Translations under genes and position numbers: made by a program | DNA from: Pampus argenteus | Lineage: Eukaryota > Chordata > Actinopteri > Scombriformes > Stromateidae | Assembly (NCBI GenBank): GCA_036937835.1 | Contig: CM072861.1 | Coordinates: 4,211,001 to 4,275,000, forward strand | DNA length: 64,000 nt | Reading direction: 5' to 3' | Shown: positions 1-12,532 of the stretch, piece after piece | Layout: every line of letters starts with the position of its first letter | Numbering within the stretch: the first letter of the stretch is position 1 | The notes under the pieces: model-generated | What the model saw: only the letters and a program-made list of their open reading frames with translations | What the model was told of the DNA's origin: nothing | The model's database searches: none

Positions 1-471
1 CGAGTGCATTTAGCAGCGCAGAGAAGAATGTGGGGGTAGTTATAGAGATTATTTACATAATTGAATATTTGGATTTTCAGGTCTGCCTGAGGAGAATGAT
101 TGAGCCCGAGTGAAATTCATGTGATTGTTTGGAGAGTGAGATTCTGGCTTTGTGTCACGGGTCGACCTTCAGATCTGGCAGTGAATCCAGCTTTGACCAC
201 AAGACATCACTGTGAAGCAAACAGCGATCTCCTGCAGCTCATTTGCATCCATGTACATAAATCTATGGATTCAATTTCATGACCATTTCACAAACCGCCA
301 TGATACTAGATTGGAAAACGCGTGGCTGCCTCTGCTCAATCCGGCAGCAAGTGAATAAACTGAAGTATTAGACTGTAAGTTTAGAATCCATCCACACAGT
401 AGACAAAGTGAAAACCTGCTTTGACCTGCAGCAGTGATCGTCTATTCAGTACTATCAAGATACTCCAGTCT

Positions 472-497
472 GGGCCAAAGTACCGGACAGACCGACC
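472..497 (+). repeat. dispersed CCAAAGT-motif repeat, copy A
   Basis: Shares the core GGNCCAAAGTNNNGGAC and a following GAC-rich stretch with copies at 37458, 41258 and 60684. I recall similar sequence as a common dispersed repeat in percomorph fish, but I do not know its class. Only the core is alignable by eye. Confidence 0.45.
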
Positions 498-883
498 AAT
501 CAACACCTTTCTACAGACTCAGGTGACACAATTTAAATTCACTCACTTGTTTATTCTGCATGAGCCACAATAATTAAATGGCAAATTAATCACAGTGCTC
601 ACATGTTACTAGATTCAGACGTGGTCAGATTGATGTAGTGACTTTTAGAGAAAAGTAATGTATTCAAACATAAGCAATATGGAACCAGCCATAACATTTA
701 TGTAATTAATAAACTCTGTAACAGAGTGCAGGAATAAACTTTGAAAGAGGGCGTGTGTGTCATGCTCTCCCTGCTTCTGTCTTTATACTCCAGTTCTTTA
801 TTCTCCCATCTATCTCTCTGTCTTTATTAAAGCAATCCATCTCTGTGCATGCATACAGCCTGCCTCTTCAAATGCCCACTGTG

Positions 884-885
<2 letters not shown>

Positions 886-918
<33 letters not shown>
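886..918. repeat. (TG)n microsatellite
   Basis: About 16 uninterrupted TG units. Confidence 0.95.
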
Positions 919-921
<3 letters not shown>

Positions 922-1024
922 TTGATGATGTTTTGCTTTCACATATTTTAAGTTGTTTTGCCCGTTGTGACAGGCAAGGTAAAGTGGTGATAGGTAGTGT
1001 CTTCTTTTGTTGTCTTCGTTTGTT

Positions 1025-1060
1025 GTGCGTGCGTGTGTGTGCGTGTGCACGTGTGTGTGT
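1025..1060. repeat. imperfect (GT/GC)n microsatellite
   Basis: GT units interspersed with GC and CA steps, an alternating purine-pyrimidine stretch. Confidence 0.85.
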
Positions 1061-1205
1061 CATGTCATGTCGTGCAAGATGGGGGCAAGATGGAGAGCAG
1101 CCATAGTGAAGGACAAGCGTTTCTCATTCATTTATGAGGCCGTCAGCATAAAAGCCAGCCAAGCATCTTAATGACCTATGACTCAACTGAGAGAATAATC
1201 ACATG

Positions 1206-1233
1206 CACACACACACACACACACACACACACA
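1206..1233. repeat. (CA)n microsatellite
   Basis: About 14 uninterrupted CA units. It lies 290 bases from the GT tract at 886, so the two tracts are complementary across a short interval. Confidence 0.95.
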
Positions 1234-1775
1234 GATGCACAGACGCAGGGCTGAGTCACACAAAGTTCACATGTAGCACAAACAGTAACGCGCCAAACAC
1301 AATCACACTCACAATAGCCATAGACAGATTTCAATAACTGTCTGCAGGCGATTGTGGCAAATATAATACACGTCTTGCAGAGATAAACTAACAGCAGAGA
1401 CTGTTGGCCACCACAATCTATTCTATCCCTTAAAAAATGAATATTCTGATCTGTAACCACTGTGCTAAACATATAATGATTCAGATTATTATTATATAAA
1501 TCTCTATTTTTGATAGTCATGTTTGATGCACCTGCAGTCGTGTACTGTACGCGTACGACCTGCTTCTCTCAATAGGTGGTCCATATAAACATTATGCATA
1601 CAACTCCCTCCACTTTCCCCAGATGCATCCTGTATTTGCATTCAGTTGTATAATCATGAGCTTTGTACTATATGTTCATTTTAATCAAGTGTTATGCATC
1701 TCTGTCTGTCTGTCTGCCTCCAAACTAAAATGAATGTTGCTGCAGTAAATGTGGTTGGAACCTTGATACAGAATT

Positions 1776-2450
1776 TAAAATCCCCCTCACCTACAAGGCG
1801 GCTTATCTTAAAGAGCTTATAGTACCCTATTATCCAACTAGATCGCTGCCAAAATACAGGTTTACTTGTTATTTCTAGAGTATCCCAAAGTACAATGAGC
1901 TCCGAATCTTCTCCTGTGGAATCATCTCCTAGGTTCAGTCAGGGGGACAGACACCTTCTCTATGTTTAAGAGTAGACTTCAAACTTTCTTTTTTGATAAA
2001 TCTTATAGTTAGAGCTGGCTCAGGTCTGCCTTGGACCAGCCCCTAGTTATGCTGCTATAGGCTTAGACTGCCGGAAGACTTCCCATGATGCATCGAGCCT
2101 CCTCTCTTTCTCCGTCTGTATTAATTCATGTCCTATTAACCCTCGTGTGGTATTAGTATTTATGGGTCTGGTGGACCCGCTAGAGTTTTTGGCTTTCAAA
2201 ACACCACAATCCAATAATGTTCTCTTAAAATACTAAACAAATGTGTTTTGATTTCTGTTCTTCACAGAAAATGAGCCAAAGCCAATGAATTTCAGGTTGA
2301 AAAAATAATTAATTAAACTGAAAACGGGTCCCACAGACCCGAATACCATACAAGGGTTAATACATGTTACTAACTTGGACTGACATATACATGATGCAGA
2401 AGATAAAAAGTGGACCATATGATGCTGAAAAACTAAATCAGATGACATAG
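1776..2450 (+). pseudogene. L2-like LINE 3' end (ORF2 C-terminus plus 3' UTR), decayed
   Basis: A frame beginning near 1776 reads LTYKAAYLKELIVPYYPTR, which resembles the C-terminal end of ORF2 in L2-clade fish LINEs after the reverse transcriptase domain. The frame then breaks; a second frame reads LLVISRVS, and the protein end FFDKSYS plus stop is readable near 1990-2010. The following 3' UTR (GCTGGCTCAGG, then TTATGCTGCTATAGGCTTAGACTG, split here for length) matches my memory of these elements. Two or more frameshifts and an early stop mean it is dead. It is interrupted by the MITE at 2136-2360 and resumes after it; the downstream limit near 2450 is a guess. The clade name is from recall. 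Confidence 0.6.
2136..2360. mobile_element. piggyBac-type MITE (217 bp) with TTAA duplication
   Basis: TTAA occurs at 2136-2139 and again at 2357-2360, bounding an AT-rich 217-bp insert. The ends are inverted: CCCTCGTGTGGTATT on the left and AATACCATACAAGGG on the right. TTAA duplication with CCC-starting ends is the signature of piggyBac superfamily elements. Each terminus also carries a small palindrome of the form GGGTC-5 nt-GACCC (about 2165-2179 and 2327-2341). No transposase is encoded, so it is non-autonomous. It sits in the 3' UTR of the LINE, whose sequence continues across it, so it inserted later. Confidence 0.8.
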
Positions 2451-3389
2451 TTGAGGATCTTACTGAAGCTGTAATTATGAAGTTTCCTCTATACCTGTCA
2501 TTTTTTAGTGCAATGCTTATTAAAGTTGATTATTTGTTGAACTTTGACCTGAGCTGCTGTGATTTTCTTGAGGGTAGCTAATGTCAGACACCACACGGAT
2601 GCTGAGCCTGTATAATGATCTACCTACTGTTAATAGCATTAACCTGTAGGGCAACTTTCAAATTATTAGGAACTAATTCTGAATTTAACTTAATGAGTTT
2701 AATGAGTTTAGTTTTGTAATGAATACAGGGTCTGTGACACCACCAGCAGCATCCAGCTTCAACTAAAGCGCTCAAAGAGCAATCAACACATAACAAGTTC
2801 CAGAAGAACGTGTACAACGTATTTCCATGTTTAGCATGATGGTATGTCTTCACTACGTATCCGTAACGATTCCACTCTCTGCTCTGCAATGGAAATAGGA
2901 CTTCATTATTCATGTCAGTTGCGAGAGAGTTATCAGTCGCCATCCCTACGTTGGACATTTAAATTTGATTCCCATTTAATTTGATTTGAAGGGTTATTAT
3001 GAGCCTGTGTATGGTTGTAAAACATTCTATGTTTGTTTGTGACGACAGAAACACGACGGCAACCGGCATCCACTCACATAAACCGCGTTTCTTCTTTACC
3101 TGCAAATGTCTAGGAAAGAAGGAAAATGTAGAAAATACATCACATTATCAAATTATGAACATGAGCTGTGAGTGTTGCGTGTCCCCTTTTTCTTCTCTCC
3201 GCCTGTCTCCAGGGAGTTTATTGATCTGCGCTGAACAGGAGTTTGTTTACTCCTCAGGGTTCGGGATTAGCAGTTAGCATACTGGGGAGATTAATTTTCT
3301 AATCTTTTAATCAGTGGTGAATATTTATGATTTTACATGTAATTATGGTGTTCCATGGGGTGGTTTGTGTTGTAGTGGAGGGGACGTTG

Positions 3390-3390
<1 letters not shown>
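2451..3390. other. gene-free DNA
   Basis: Nothing recognisable. Short open frames on both strands lack known domains. A (TG)n tract closes the interval. Confidence 0.5.

Positions 3391-3431
<41 letters not shown>
3391..3431. repeat. (TG)n microsatellite
   Basis: About 20 uninterrupted TG units, one of the longest in the window. Confidence 0.95.
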
Positions 3432-3432
<1 letters not shown>

Positions 3433-3795
3433 GGGAGAAAATGAGTGGGGCGAGTAGAATAGTATTCAATACGCTTATTATAAATCAACAAACTATTAAG
3501 TAGCCTTTATATATGTATTAACGTCACAATTGAATCAGCTAAGCAGAGACTAATACCCTGAAATCTTTGAAACAAAGCTCGGTCAGAACTTTTAGTATAT
3601 GGACCGTGTATAATGCAAATGGCTTGTAGTGGTACCAGTAATATGAGTACTGAAGTAGCATACGACATTGCAGGGATATAACAACTGTATGCAAAGCATC
3701 AATATATCGCTTTGTTAGCAGTGTAAATCTCTGTAAATGTATATAATCATACATACAATATTATTTATATTAAATATCAAAATTGCTTGCTTGCT

Positions 3796-4023
3796 AAATC
3801 AAATTTTATTTATATAGCCCAAAGTCACAAAATACATTTGTCTCAGAGGGCTTTACAATCTGTACAGGGAGTGACACCCTCTGTCCTTAGACCCTCGATT
3901 CGAGTGAGGAAAAACTTGCCCACCAAAAAACCTTTTAACAGGGAAAAAGGTGGAAGAAACCTCAGGAAGAGCCACAGAGGAGGGATCCCTCTCCCAGGAC
4001 GGACAGACGTGCAATGATGTCAC
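3796..4023 (-). mobile_element. L2-like LINE 3' end, copy 1
   Basis: About 225 bp almost identical to the copies at 54898 and 58472. Read on the minus strand it ends GGGCTATATAAATAAAATTT followed by a TGATT-type tail, which is the 3' end form of fish L2-clade LINEs and SINEs that borrow their tail. It also carries GAGGTTTCTTCC and CTGTTAAAAGG, motifs I recall from that 3' UTR. The open frame running through it on the plus strand is an artefact of the low stop density and is not a gene. No clear target duplication was found here. Confidence 0.75.
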
Positions 4024-5304
4024 ATGAAAATCTGGACTAAATTATCAAGGAGACTCCAGAGGCTTATTAAAAACAGGTTATGATTTATGAAACCTGAAAA
4101 ATACTCTGGTGTAATAGGGTTCTGGATGGAATACGGGGTGGTCCTCCTCCAAGATATACAAATATATAAACTCAATACTATTTCACTGGAAAATTATCTA
4201 AAATATAAATGAAATAAATAATATTCCTGACAGCCCTCATAAAATATCCACCATATGGATATTTTGTGTTGGTGTTATATTATATTAATATTATATTTAA
4301 ACTGCTAAGATAACTTTATATGGTAAACAAATAAAAAAGATAAACACTTCTTAAACTGTATTATAGGTTCCCAGAAAAAGTACCGAGAACATGAGAGTTA
4401 TATATATTATATATATGATCCTCCTGTTTTAGAGGGCTTTAAAATACCTACATTGAATACTATGAAATTGACGAATGAAATCGAGACTCACTCTGAGAAC
4501 GAATGCGTCCCCTGAAGTCTCTTTTATGAAGGACACCTGCTTATTGCTTTCATAATTCTGAAGACAGTGTTTTGAACTGCTCACATTCCTGTTTCATAAC
4601 GGTTCAGGACCCTTTATGGAAAGATATCAACAATGTAGAACAGGACAGTATTTGTTTGGCAGCAGCAACACAATCATTTCCTTACAAAACTGAGAAATGT
4701 TTGGAGTTTGGTGCTTGTGGATTCCTAAACTTTTATAAGACAAAGCATCAAACTCATGCCAGCGACTGTTAATACGTGTTGTTTCATTTTGCTGCCTGAA
4801 AGGAGGAATCACAGTGTTTTTTTGCGGGGATTTAGCTGAGTCAGAGAGAAGGCTGGTGGGGTCTGTATGTCGCCCGGCTTCCACTGGACCAAGCCAAGCA
4901 GATAATAAAGCAGCAGCACCTCACTGACCAGCAGCTCAGAAGACCCCGGTGTGTGTTCTGCTAAGCAGGCCGTGATATTAGCACTCGAGTCGTGTGTGTG
5001 TGTGGGGGTCAGAGGAGACGCTCCAATGGAAAAAGACAATGTCGATTTTCCTCTTGAAAAAGCTCATTTGTGCAAACTGCTCATAAGACGGCGATAATAA
5101 CACAACTGCAAAACTAAAGGAACACGATTTACTACTCAACCTTTCATCATCGCAGCAGAACCCTCTGAGCAGGAAATGGCTTAGTAGTTCCTTGATGGTG
5201 TTACCCAGTATGCCATGAAAATATTGACTTGATGTAATGTCACGTCATAAAAAAATCATTATTTGATAAGCACAGACAGATGATGCTATCCTGACTATTA
5301 CTGC

Positions 5305-5340
5305 TGATGAGGATCAATCATAGTTGATGAGGATCAATCA
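5305..5340. repeat. short tandem duplication, period 20
   Basis: TGATGAGGATCAATCA occurs at 5305-5320 and again at 5325-5340. Confidence 0.85.
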
Positions 5341-7194
5341 GAGTGATCAAATCTATTAAAATATACATGTTTTGACATCGGGACTAACTCAGAATGTCGA
5401 ATGTGGTTCTTATATCACTGGAACCTTGATGAAAAGAATATAATTCAGGCGAAAACACTGAGCAATCGTCCCCTAAAATCCCCAAACTGGACTCTTTCCA
5501 TAATCTTATCTCACTCTGGGGAACATAGAAAACTAGAAAACTTCCCAAAATGATGTGGAGCGCTTTCATATTGGTATCACTCATCCTGTAACTCTAGTTG
5601 TGCAGTCTGCCAGCAGTCGTGCGCTCCACATCATGAGTAACCAGTAGCGCAATAGAGCCCACAGCATTACTGCAGCTAATACTCCTCCATAGCTATCATC
5701 AGCCGACCCAAACAGCCCTGCTCAACCCCCAGCTCCCTCAAGTGCTTACACAGGCTGCCTAGCCTTGGCAGGATGTGACACCCCATTAACCGGCCGCCAT
5801 GCCATAACGCTTATTTAGAGACATCTGGAGCTGAAAATATTCCATGACTTCTCGCAGGACCTCCACGGATTAAAATGAGGGGGCCTGGCTGCTTTTAAGT
5901 ACAGGGACAGGGAGAGTGAGATAGGGCAGCAGTGGGAGCGAGGGAGAGGACCCTGTAGAGGAGTCCAATGGTGACAGTACAGCCATAGCTAATGTGATTC
6001 CCCTGCTGTGACTCATAGAAGAGGTATATAAATACACACACAGGCCCCTGTCACTGACATCCAAACCCTCCCTGGCTCTGTATAAACCCATGAGGCAGAA
6101 TTTAAAGGGCTTCTTTTCTTTTTTTTTCTTTCTAGCCCTGAACTATGAACTCGTGTTTATCTTGTAGTGTGGAAGTTGTGTCTGCGTCTCCCACACAGCT
6201 GCGGAACGGAAAAAAAAAAAAAGAAGAAAATTATAAGTGCTGAGATGGATGATAAAGAGTTTCCTGTAACTGTAAAGAAATAAAAAGAGGAGTAAATGAG
6301 AATACCGAGAGGGGGTGAGAAGCTGAGGATGTCCCAAATTCCTCTGTGGAGACCTTGACTTGTTTATAGCGAGTCTACCACCTGCAGCTGTTAACACGCT
6401 GGGTGGGCTTCCTGCTGGTCGGAGATGAGCGGTGTAATGTGGAGATGATGCTCCTCGCGTTTGCAGCTGCCGTGCGAAAAGTCGAGCTCGGTGATAAAGA
6501 CGGATCCGCCCGTTCCTTTAAGCTTACGTAGAAAGAGAATCCACACGTCGTCCTCGTTCAAAGTTCAGATTTCACTCACAAATCCGAGACTATCGAAAGG
6601 CGCCTTCACACCTGCGTCGAGTGAACACGTGGGGACGTTTCATCCACGCCGCGACTCTTTATTGTCGTTGTGGTTTGCAACATTAAACGACCACGTAGCA
6701 GCGTAACATGTTGTGGTTAAGGTGTGTTTAGGTTTAGGCACATAAAAACCCAACGATCATGGTTTGGGTTAAAATGATGATGTGGGTTTTTCACCCTCGA
6801 TCTGATTTCTGTAGACTAGCGCAGGTGGCTGTTTCTTGACTTGATCCAAGAGGATAACTGTTAGGCGGTGCAGAAGTGTAGGAAATGTGTTTCCCTTCTG
6901 GAGGAGGAACCTCAATTGTATATCGTTCCAGGTTTGCTCTCACCATTTTAAACTTAAGCAGGTGCCCGTGGTTCCAGGGATGTAACGACCAATAAGCTAA
7001 TGGCACGTTTTACAGTCAAAACATGTATTCATGCTGTTTTTTTTTCTTCGTTTTGTTTCCTGTTGTAAAGTTTGGCGTTTTGGCAGCGCGTTATGCTTAA
7101 GGTGATTAGGGCAAACAGAAAGTGTGATGTTTCCATGGAATCAGTCGCCATGTCCAATTCACTCCCTCATTTACTCAGTCAATATTTCCTATAT

Positions 7195-7230
7195 CAGTGG
7201 TTTCCAAATTGGCAAGTGACCCCTACAATC
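7195..7230 (+). mobile_element. hAT-like terminal fragment
   Basis: CAGTGGTTTCCAAATTGG followed by GTGACCCC resembles the CAGTGGTTCCCAAAC ends of several vertebrate hAT non-autonomous families. Only about 35 bp is recognisable and no partner end was located, so this may be a fossil or chance. Confidence 0.35.
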
Positions 7231-9492
7231 ATCTGTGTAAGAAATGCCAAAGTTAGAACTTAGCCTGAGGAACGGGGACTTTGGCATATTGCATGCCAAT
7301 CCAGTCAACAGTTAATTAGACATTTCAGTTTGGAACAAAGCGGTGGAATAACTGAGCTCCACTAATATGAATAAAAGAACAAATATTAGCGAAATGTCAC
7401 ACAGAAATATGTTTTTAGCTTTCCTCTCCTGTTACATTCCTCACAACTCAGTTTACGACCTCCAGGATGGGCGGCTTCTGCCTATGAATCATCATCATTT
7501 TGCACATTAACTGACCCGCAGCCATAAAATGCAACACATCACAATATGAGATGGTAAACAGAGTGAGAGTGTAAGTTTATTATTATAATCTCAATATTCA
7601 ACTGTAGTAAAACTGCTGAAGCTACACTCTAATCAACACCTGCATTATTTTGATACTAAAGAAACTTTATTGATGGGTCTAAAGCTGAAGTTGTATTATT
7701 GTTGACATGATTTTTCATTTCTATGGACACTGGAGAAATTGGCATAGAGAGTGAGTGATTCCAGCATGTGTATGACTTGTGTTTCTTACTGGGGTGCTAA
7801 ATGCTTGAAACAGACTTTGCTCCTTGACAAGAGACAATGCGGATGTACGTAAAGTAGCAACGGTCTCACGTGTTCGTTAGCTAACGGTGCAGCTTGAGAA
7901 GCTCCGAAGACATCCCGAGCCCTCATTAGATGCCCGAACACAGATGGTGCTCATATCGAGTGAAAAATGCCACTTGTTTTGCTGATTAGCAGCAGAGAGG
8001 AGCGCTCGGTTTGCTGATCTTATCATCAGCCAGAATTAGCTCACACACCCATTTTTGGTAAACTGCAAGGAACCCTTGAACAGAGCAGAATAAATCCAGC
8101 TCTGAGACAGCGAGGAAGGGCAGTTTTAGAGGATTTGCTGCCAATTTGAAGCCTGCAAAGCAAGTCACTTCCTCTCAGGAGACGCACAAAGCCCAGCCGT
8201 TTAGTTAAAGTGACCTTTATGTAGATACTTACACAGAGTTGGATATAAAAAGAGGACCGGGGAATATGTAATTATTTTGGGGAATATGCTATGGTTTCAG
8301 TGATATGCATATAGAAACCGCTCTAGTGCGTTAATCTACTGAAAGGCACAAAGTCAAAAACATGCAGTTTATCAATTTATGGCACATTAACAGGTTAAAC
8401 TCTGGTGTATCACGACATAGGAAGTGTGTCAATATGCTGAATTTGACCATGTTATTACAACAATGTTGACTTGTTCATGCATTAAATCATATTTTCTGCA
8501 TGATTCACAGTGTGCAGAGCTTTTAGTCACATGACTATTTTATTTTAACATGCACTTATATCGATGAACAATCCCCTATCTAATCTATGCATTCATTGTC
8601 TCGCATCGTATTACCATGTAGTCTGATCAATGCTGGCATTTTGAGGTTGATACTGTAGAACAATATACTGCTACATTTGGTTGAGTTTAATAATCTGACA
8701 ATGATAATGCTCCTTTTTTGATGAATACATAACATACATAACTAAGATGGATATGTCTTTGTATATTTTTTGTAAACAAATGTAAAAACATATAAATAAA
8801 CAGACTAATAAGCATAACAACAGTAGCAGTTTTGATTGAGGAAGAAATTGTATTTCAAGTTTATTAAATTAAATACAACAAAATCTTTTGACGCTGTTGA
8901 TGAAAGATGCAGAGATGTGGCTTTAATGTCATAAAAAAAAAAACAATGTAACAACACGCATGAGAAACTCTAGATATTTGGTAGAGTGGCTCAGCATGAT
9001 AATCATTAGCCTGGAAGTCGTTAGCCTAGCACAGCTCCCTGACACACTGTCTTGTAAACGATAATATCCCGGCTCAAGGTTAAAGATAAGTGGCTGTGCT
9101 TGTGGCGTTCTGTGTGACCTACACACACTGATTTATTTATTTATTTATTTGGAAAGTGGACCGCTGTATGAACCGAACTGTAACATCCTCTCTTACCAAC
9201 AGCAGCATTTCACTCAATTACCTTCTAGATGAGCTCTGACAGCAACCAATGAAACCACAATGTCCAGATGGTCAGTAAAAAAAAAAAACATGAAATATCC
9301 AAAGTGCATGATGCTTTTGTAGTTATGATGATATGTTAAAATGATTTATTAAATGATTATATGGAATCTGTAATTGTGTGTCCTTATAAGGATGTCTGAG
9401 AACATTATGTGTGCATGGTATTTAAGGGCGTGAGTGTGTGTCTGTCTGTTTTTGCCTGTCAGTCGTTCTCGCTCTCTCTCAGATCCTCACTT

Positions 9493-9506
9493 CATGAATA
9501 TTCATG
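9493..9506. promoter_or_regulatory. palindromic POU-type site
   Basis: CATGAATATTCATG is a perfect 14-bp palindrome. Its core ATGAATATTCAT has the form of the dimeric (MORE-like) POU-factor binding sites. It is followed within 35 bases by CTAATCC, a bicoid/OTX-type homeodomain core. Function is inferred from the motif only. Confidence 0.3.
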
Positions 9507-9627
9507 CTGGATATGATTATACCCACTCTAATCCAGGAAGTGAGTGGGATGATAAAAAGCCCCCGGAGCTCCACGGCCGCTCCTCTGACACCGAAATAAA
9601 CAAATAATCACTGCATCTCAAACTTGC

Positions 9628-9630
<3 letters not shown>

Positions 9631-9667
<37 letters not shown>
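9631..9667. repeat. (CA)n microsatellite
   Basis: About 18 uninterrupted CA units. Confidence 0.95.
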
Positions 9668-9670
<3 letters not shown>

Positions 9671-10503
9671 TGTTCATATTCAGGAGACCTTGCTGCTCTT
9701 TCCTGACAAAGTCACATGACGGAGGTTGATGGAAGGTGATGGAGGGTGACGTGCAGCGCACAGAAAGCTGTGCGTCAAAGCGGACAGAGGCTGAGTGTGT
9801 TTGAAAGGGAAGGCGCAGGGGTAGAATGAGTGCTCTGTGATTTCATGACCCCTGATGCTAACGTGACTCACATGAGAAGAAAGAGAGAGAGGGCCTCTTT
9901 CTTGTAATTGCATCAGCACTTCGTTAACAATAATGTAATTAAACAGAGGGCCCCTGCAAGACGCGCAGCTAAAAGGAATTTTTTTTTTCAACTCGCTCTC
10001 CCTGTTTTTCCCACATGAGGTATGTTAATGTCAATTGGATTCTGCTTGTTATCTCCCGAGCCGGCCTAATCTGATCCCTGGGAAAGTCAGGCAACAAGAT
10101 GTCGAGTCAGTTAAAAAAACATCCCAGCTGATAAGAGAAAACGTGATTTTTTTATTTTTTTTATATATTCCCAGAATGCAACACTGTTCCAATTTAAACA
10201 CACTTCTTTTTTTAAAAACGCCAAATGTCACAGTTGTAAAGGGCAGGGCTGAGGAGGAGGGGAAGATATAGACATTTCTTTAGGAACACCTAGCTACACA
10301 CCAGCCCTGCACTGAATCCTTCCATCATTAAGGTTGTATTATTTAGCTTTTGTTCATATCAATAAAGGTAGAATAAGTACTACAAACACTTCCCAGTATA
10401 ACTTAATACATTCAACAGCAGCACAAACTACAGCCTCCAAAATGACCTCAAAGCTGAGTAAAGCACCACCTGTGTGAACACTGGAAGCTGTCTGATGGAG
10501 AGA

Positions 10504-10505
10504 TG

Positions 10506-10541
<36 letters not shown>
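10504..10541. repeat. (GT)n microsatellite with one interruption
   Basis: Two GT runs separated by a single TTT step. Confidence 0.92.
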
Positions 10542-12093
10542 TAACAGCCAGCATGAACAGGAGCAACGGTTACTCACTGTTTATATGGACACCTGACTGA
10601 TGTTTGAAGGAAGACATTAAAATCCTTCCTCTAAAATAAAAGACATCTGAATGACAAAAACAATGTTATGTATACCATGAAATGCAATGGCATAGTAACA
10701 GTCACTTCATATATATACACGGGGGGAGGCTGACCTCATGGGCCCCTGGGCCTGAACTCAGTAGGCCTGCTTGGTAATCCTATCATGTGTTTGGTGTAGG
10801 GACGCAGGCACTGGATCACAAATGGAGGGTGTTCATCTGTCTGTTTCACAGAGCAGGTCCAACTCCAACGCTGAACTGGAGACGGGTCAGCATGGGTCAA
10901 GGGACACGGGCCAACACCGCGGCGTCTGATGCCGACCTGACAGCTTGGTGTGTAAGCCTGACCTCAGTCTTACCGCTCACGCAGCCTGTCCTACGTGTGT
11001 CAGGAAGGCCATGAAGCCCCGACTGCTCGAGCTCAGAAGCTTTTTCATCAAACGTGTGAGACCTTAGCTGAACCGAGCTGCTCACTAGTAAATCATAGTA
11101 AACCATAAGACTGAGAAATTAACAAATTCTGCAGATTTTCTCTGGTCAAAAGAAAAGTTAAACACACACTCCCTTAATGTGTTAACAGTAAAACTGTTAG
11201 ATCAATTAAAGATGTGATTCAGTATTCTATGAGTTTAGAGGGAAACAAGCTCCCTAACAACAGCGGTGTTCGACATTGTCTATATTTCTTGTATGCAGAG
11301 CATGCCTGGCTACACCCAAGAAGGACATTTATTCACCCATGTTAATGTTTCAGAGGGAAGTAAAAGAGGGGTGGAGAAACAAAAGGACAGACAGTCGCCC
11401 GCTCCGTCTTCCAAGGAGGCAGACGTTTGACCTAATTAGTATGCAAACGTATGCGCAGGAGGGCGTTCGGTCGGAGGTTGTTAGTGATTTAAGGCGGGAG
11501 AGGAGAAAACTCATCTCGTCCTCCTGTCCTCCATTCATCCGTCCACCTCTGCTGCCTTTTGTGCGTGCCCAGTAGCCCTGCATCTCCCTGGCCTACATTC
11601 ACTCCCAGACATCTTTGTTTTGGGGCGGCTGGAGGACAAGGCCAGGCATGTAAGTCCCAACATCCATAAATTAAGATGAGGGAAAGTAGAGAAAGCGGGG
11701 CACAAGGCTTTACTGTATTCCTGTGATGTGATAAGAGAACAACAGTTGGTAAAAGAGCTTTGTTTGTGGTTTGTGTTCTCTGCATTGTCTTGGACAAAGA
11801 TGCATTTAGTCGAGCACTTGATGCTCCTCAGACTCAGAAAGACAATGGGCAGAATACCTCATTCCCCCTGTAGGAGACAGACAAAGCTGCAGCACTGATG
11901 ATGTAAATGTGAAAACAAAAGGCAGAAAGAAAGAAGGGAAAGGAGAAATTGAATGAGCATGTTGGCATTTGGTAAGAAGGGCACAGAGACCCCCGCTGCT
12001 TCATCGCGTCACACATCCCAGACACACTTCTCCTCATCTCCTCTGGCCTTTGGCGCTAAGACATCGGCAGTAATTGTCTATGATGGTTTTATT

Positions 12094-12330
12094 CCCGGGA
12101 ATGAGATGAGAAGTCGGATGAGAGGACGAGGAGGACAGAGACCAGACGAAGGGCGGACGGGACGGAACAGAGCGGAGCGGTGCAGAGGAAGGAGGGGGTA
12201 ATGAAAGAGGAGATAAAGCGAAATGGATGTGAGCACGGGAGGAAAGGGCAAAGAGGATGTGGACAGACTGATGGAAGGCGAAGGAGGAGACAAAGGCAAA
12301 GGAGAGAAAGAGGGGGGACAAAAGTGTAGA
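12094..12330. repeat. purine-rich (GA) stretch
   Basis: The plus strand is strongly G+A-rich from about 12094 to 12330, with more G than the larger block that follows. The open frames here come from the composition. Confidence 0.7.
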
Positions 12331-12532
12331 TGTTTCACAAAGGCAACTAATGAAGGGTTCCACTGATGGCAAGACATGCAAGAGATGACCAGAGTCAGAG
12401 GCTTCCTGTCAGGAGAACACCTGGGAGATATCTCTCTGCTAATTCAGTCCAATCATAAACCAGACTTTCAATAATGATTAACGCTCAGCATGGATATGAA
12501 AATGTGAGTTTGTGAGGTCAACATTTTAAAAG

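Larger units (their letters stand above)
1..1735. other. gene-free single-copy DNA with GT/CA repeats
   Basis: No exon, RNA gene or intact mobile element could be recognised. The stretch is AT-rich and carries three dinucleotide tracts listed separately. A short motif at 472-497 belongs to the dispersed CCAAAGT family described below. The small open frames overlap the CA/GT tracts or have no recognisable domain. Confidence 0.6.
4024..11905. other. gene-free interval with scattered microsatellites
   Basis: No exon could be supported. Contents seen: a 16-bp direct repeat at 5305-5340, a hAT-end-like fragment at 7195, a (TTTA)n at 9131-9150, a palindromic POU-type site at 9493, and CA/GT tracts at 9631 and 10504. 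The block 5720-5880 is less AT-rich and of higher complexity, and could be a regulatory element, but I cannot test that. Confidence 0.5.

Noticed and set aside
3796..4017. 76-codon protein frame repeated at 54865 and 58465
   Set aside because: The shared peptide comes from a repeated LINE 3' UTR read on its antisense strand.
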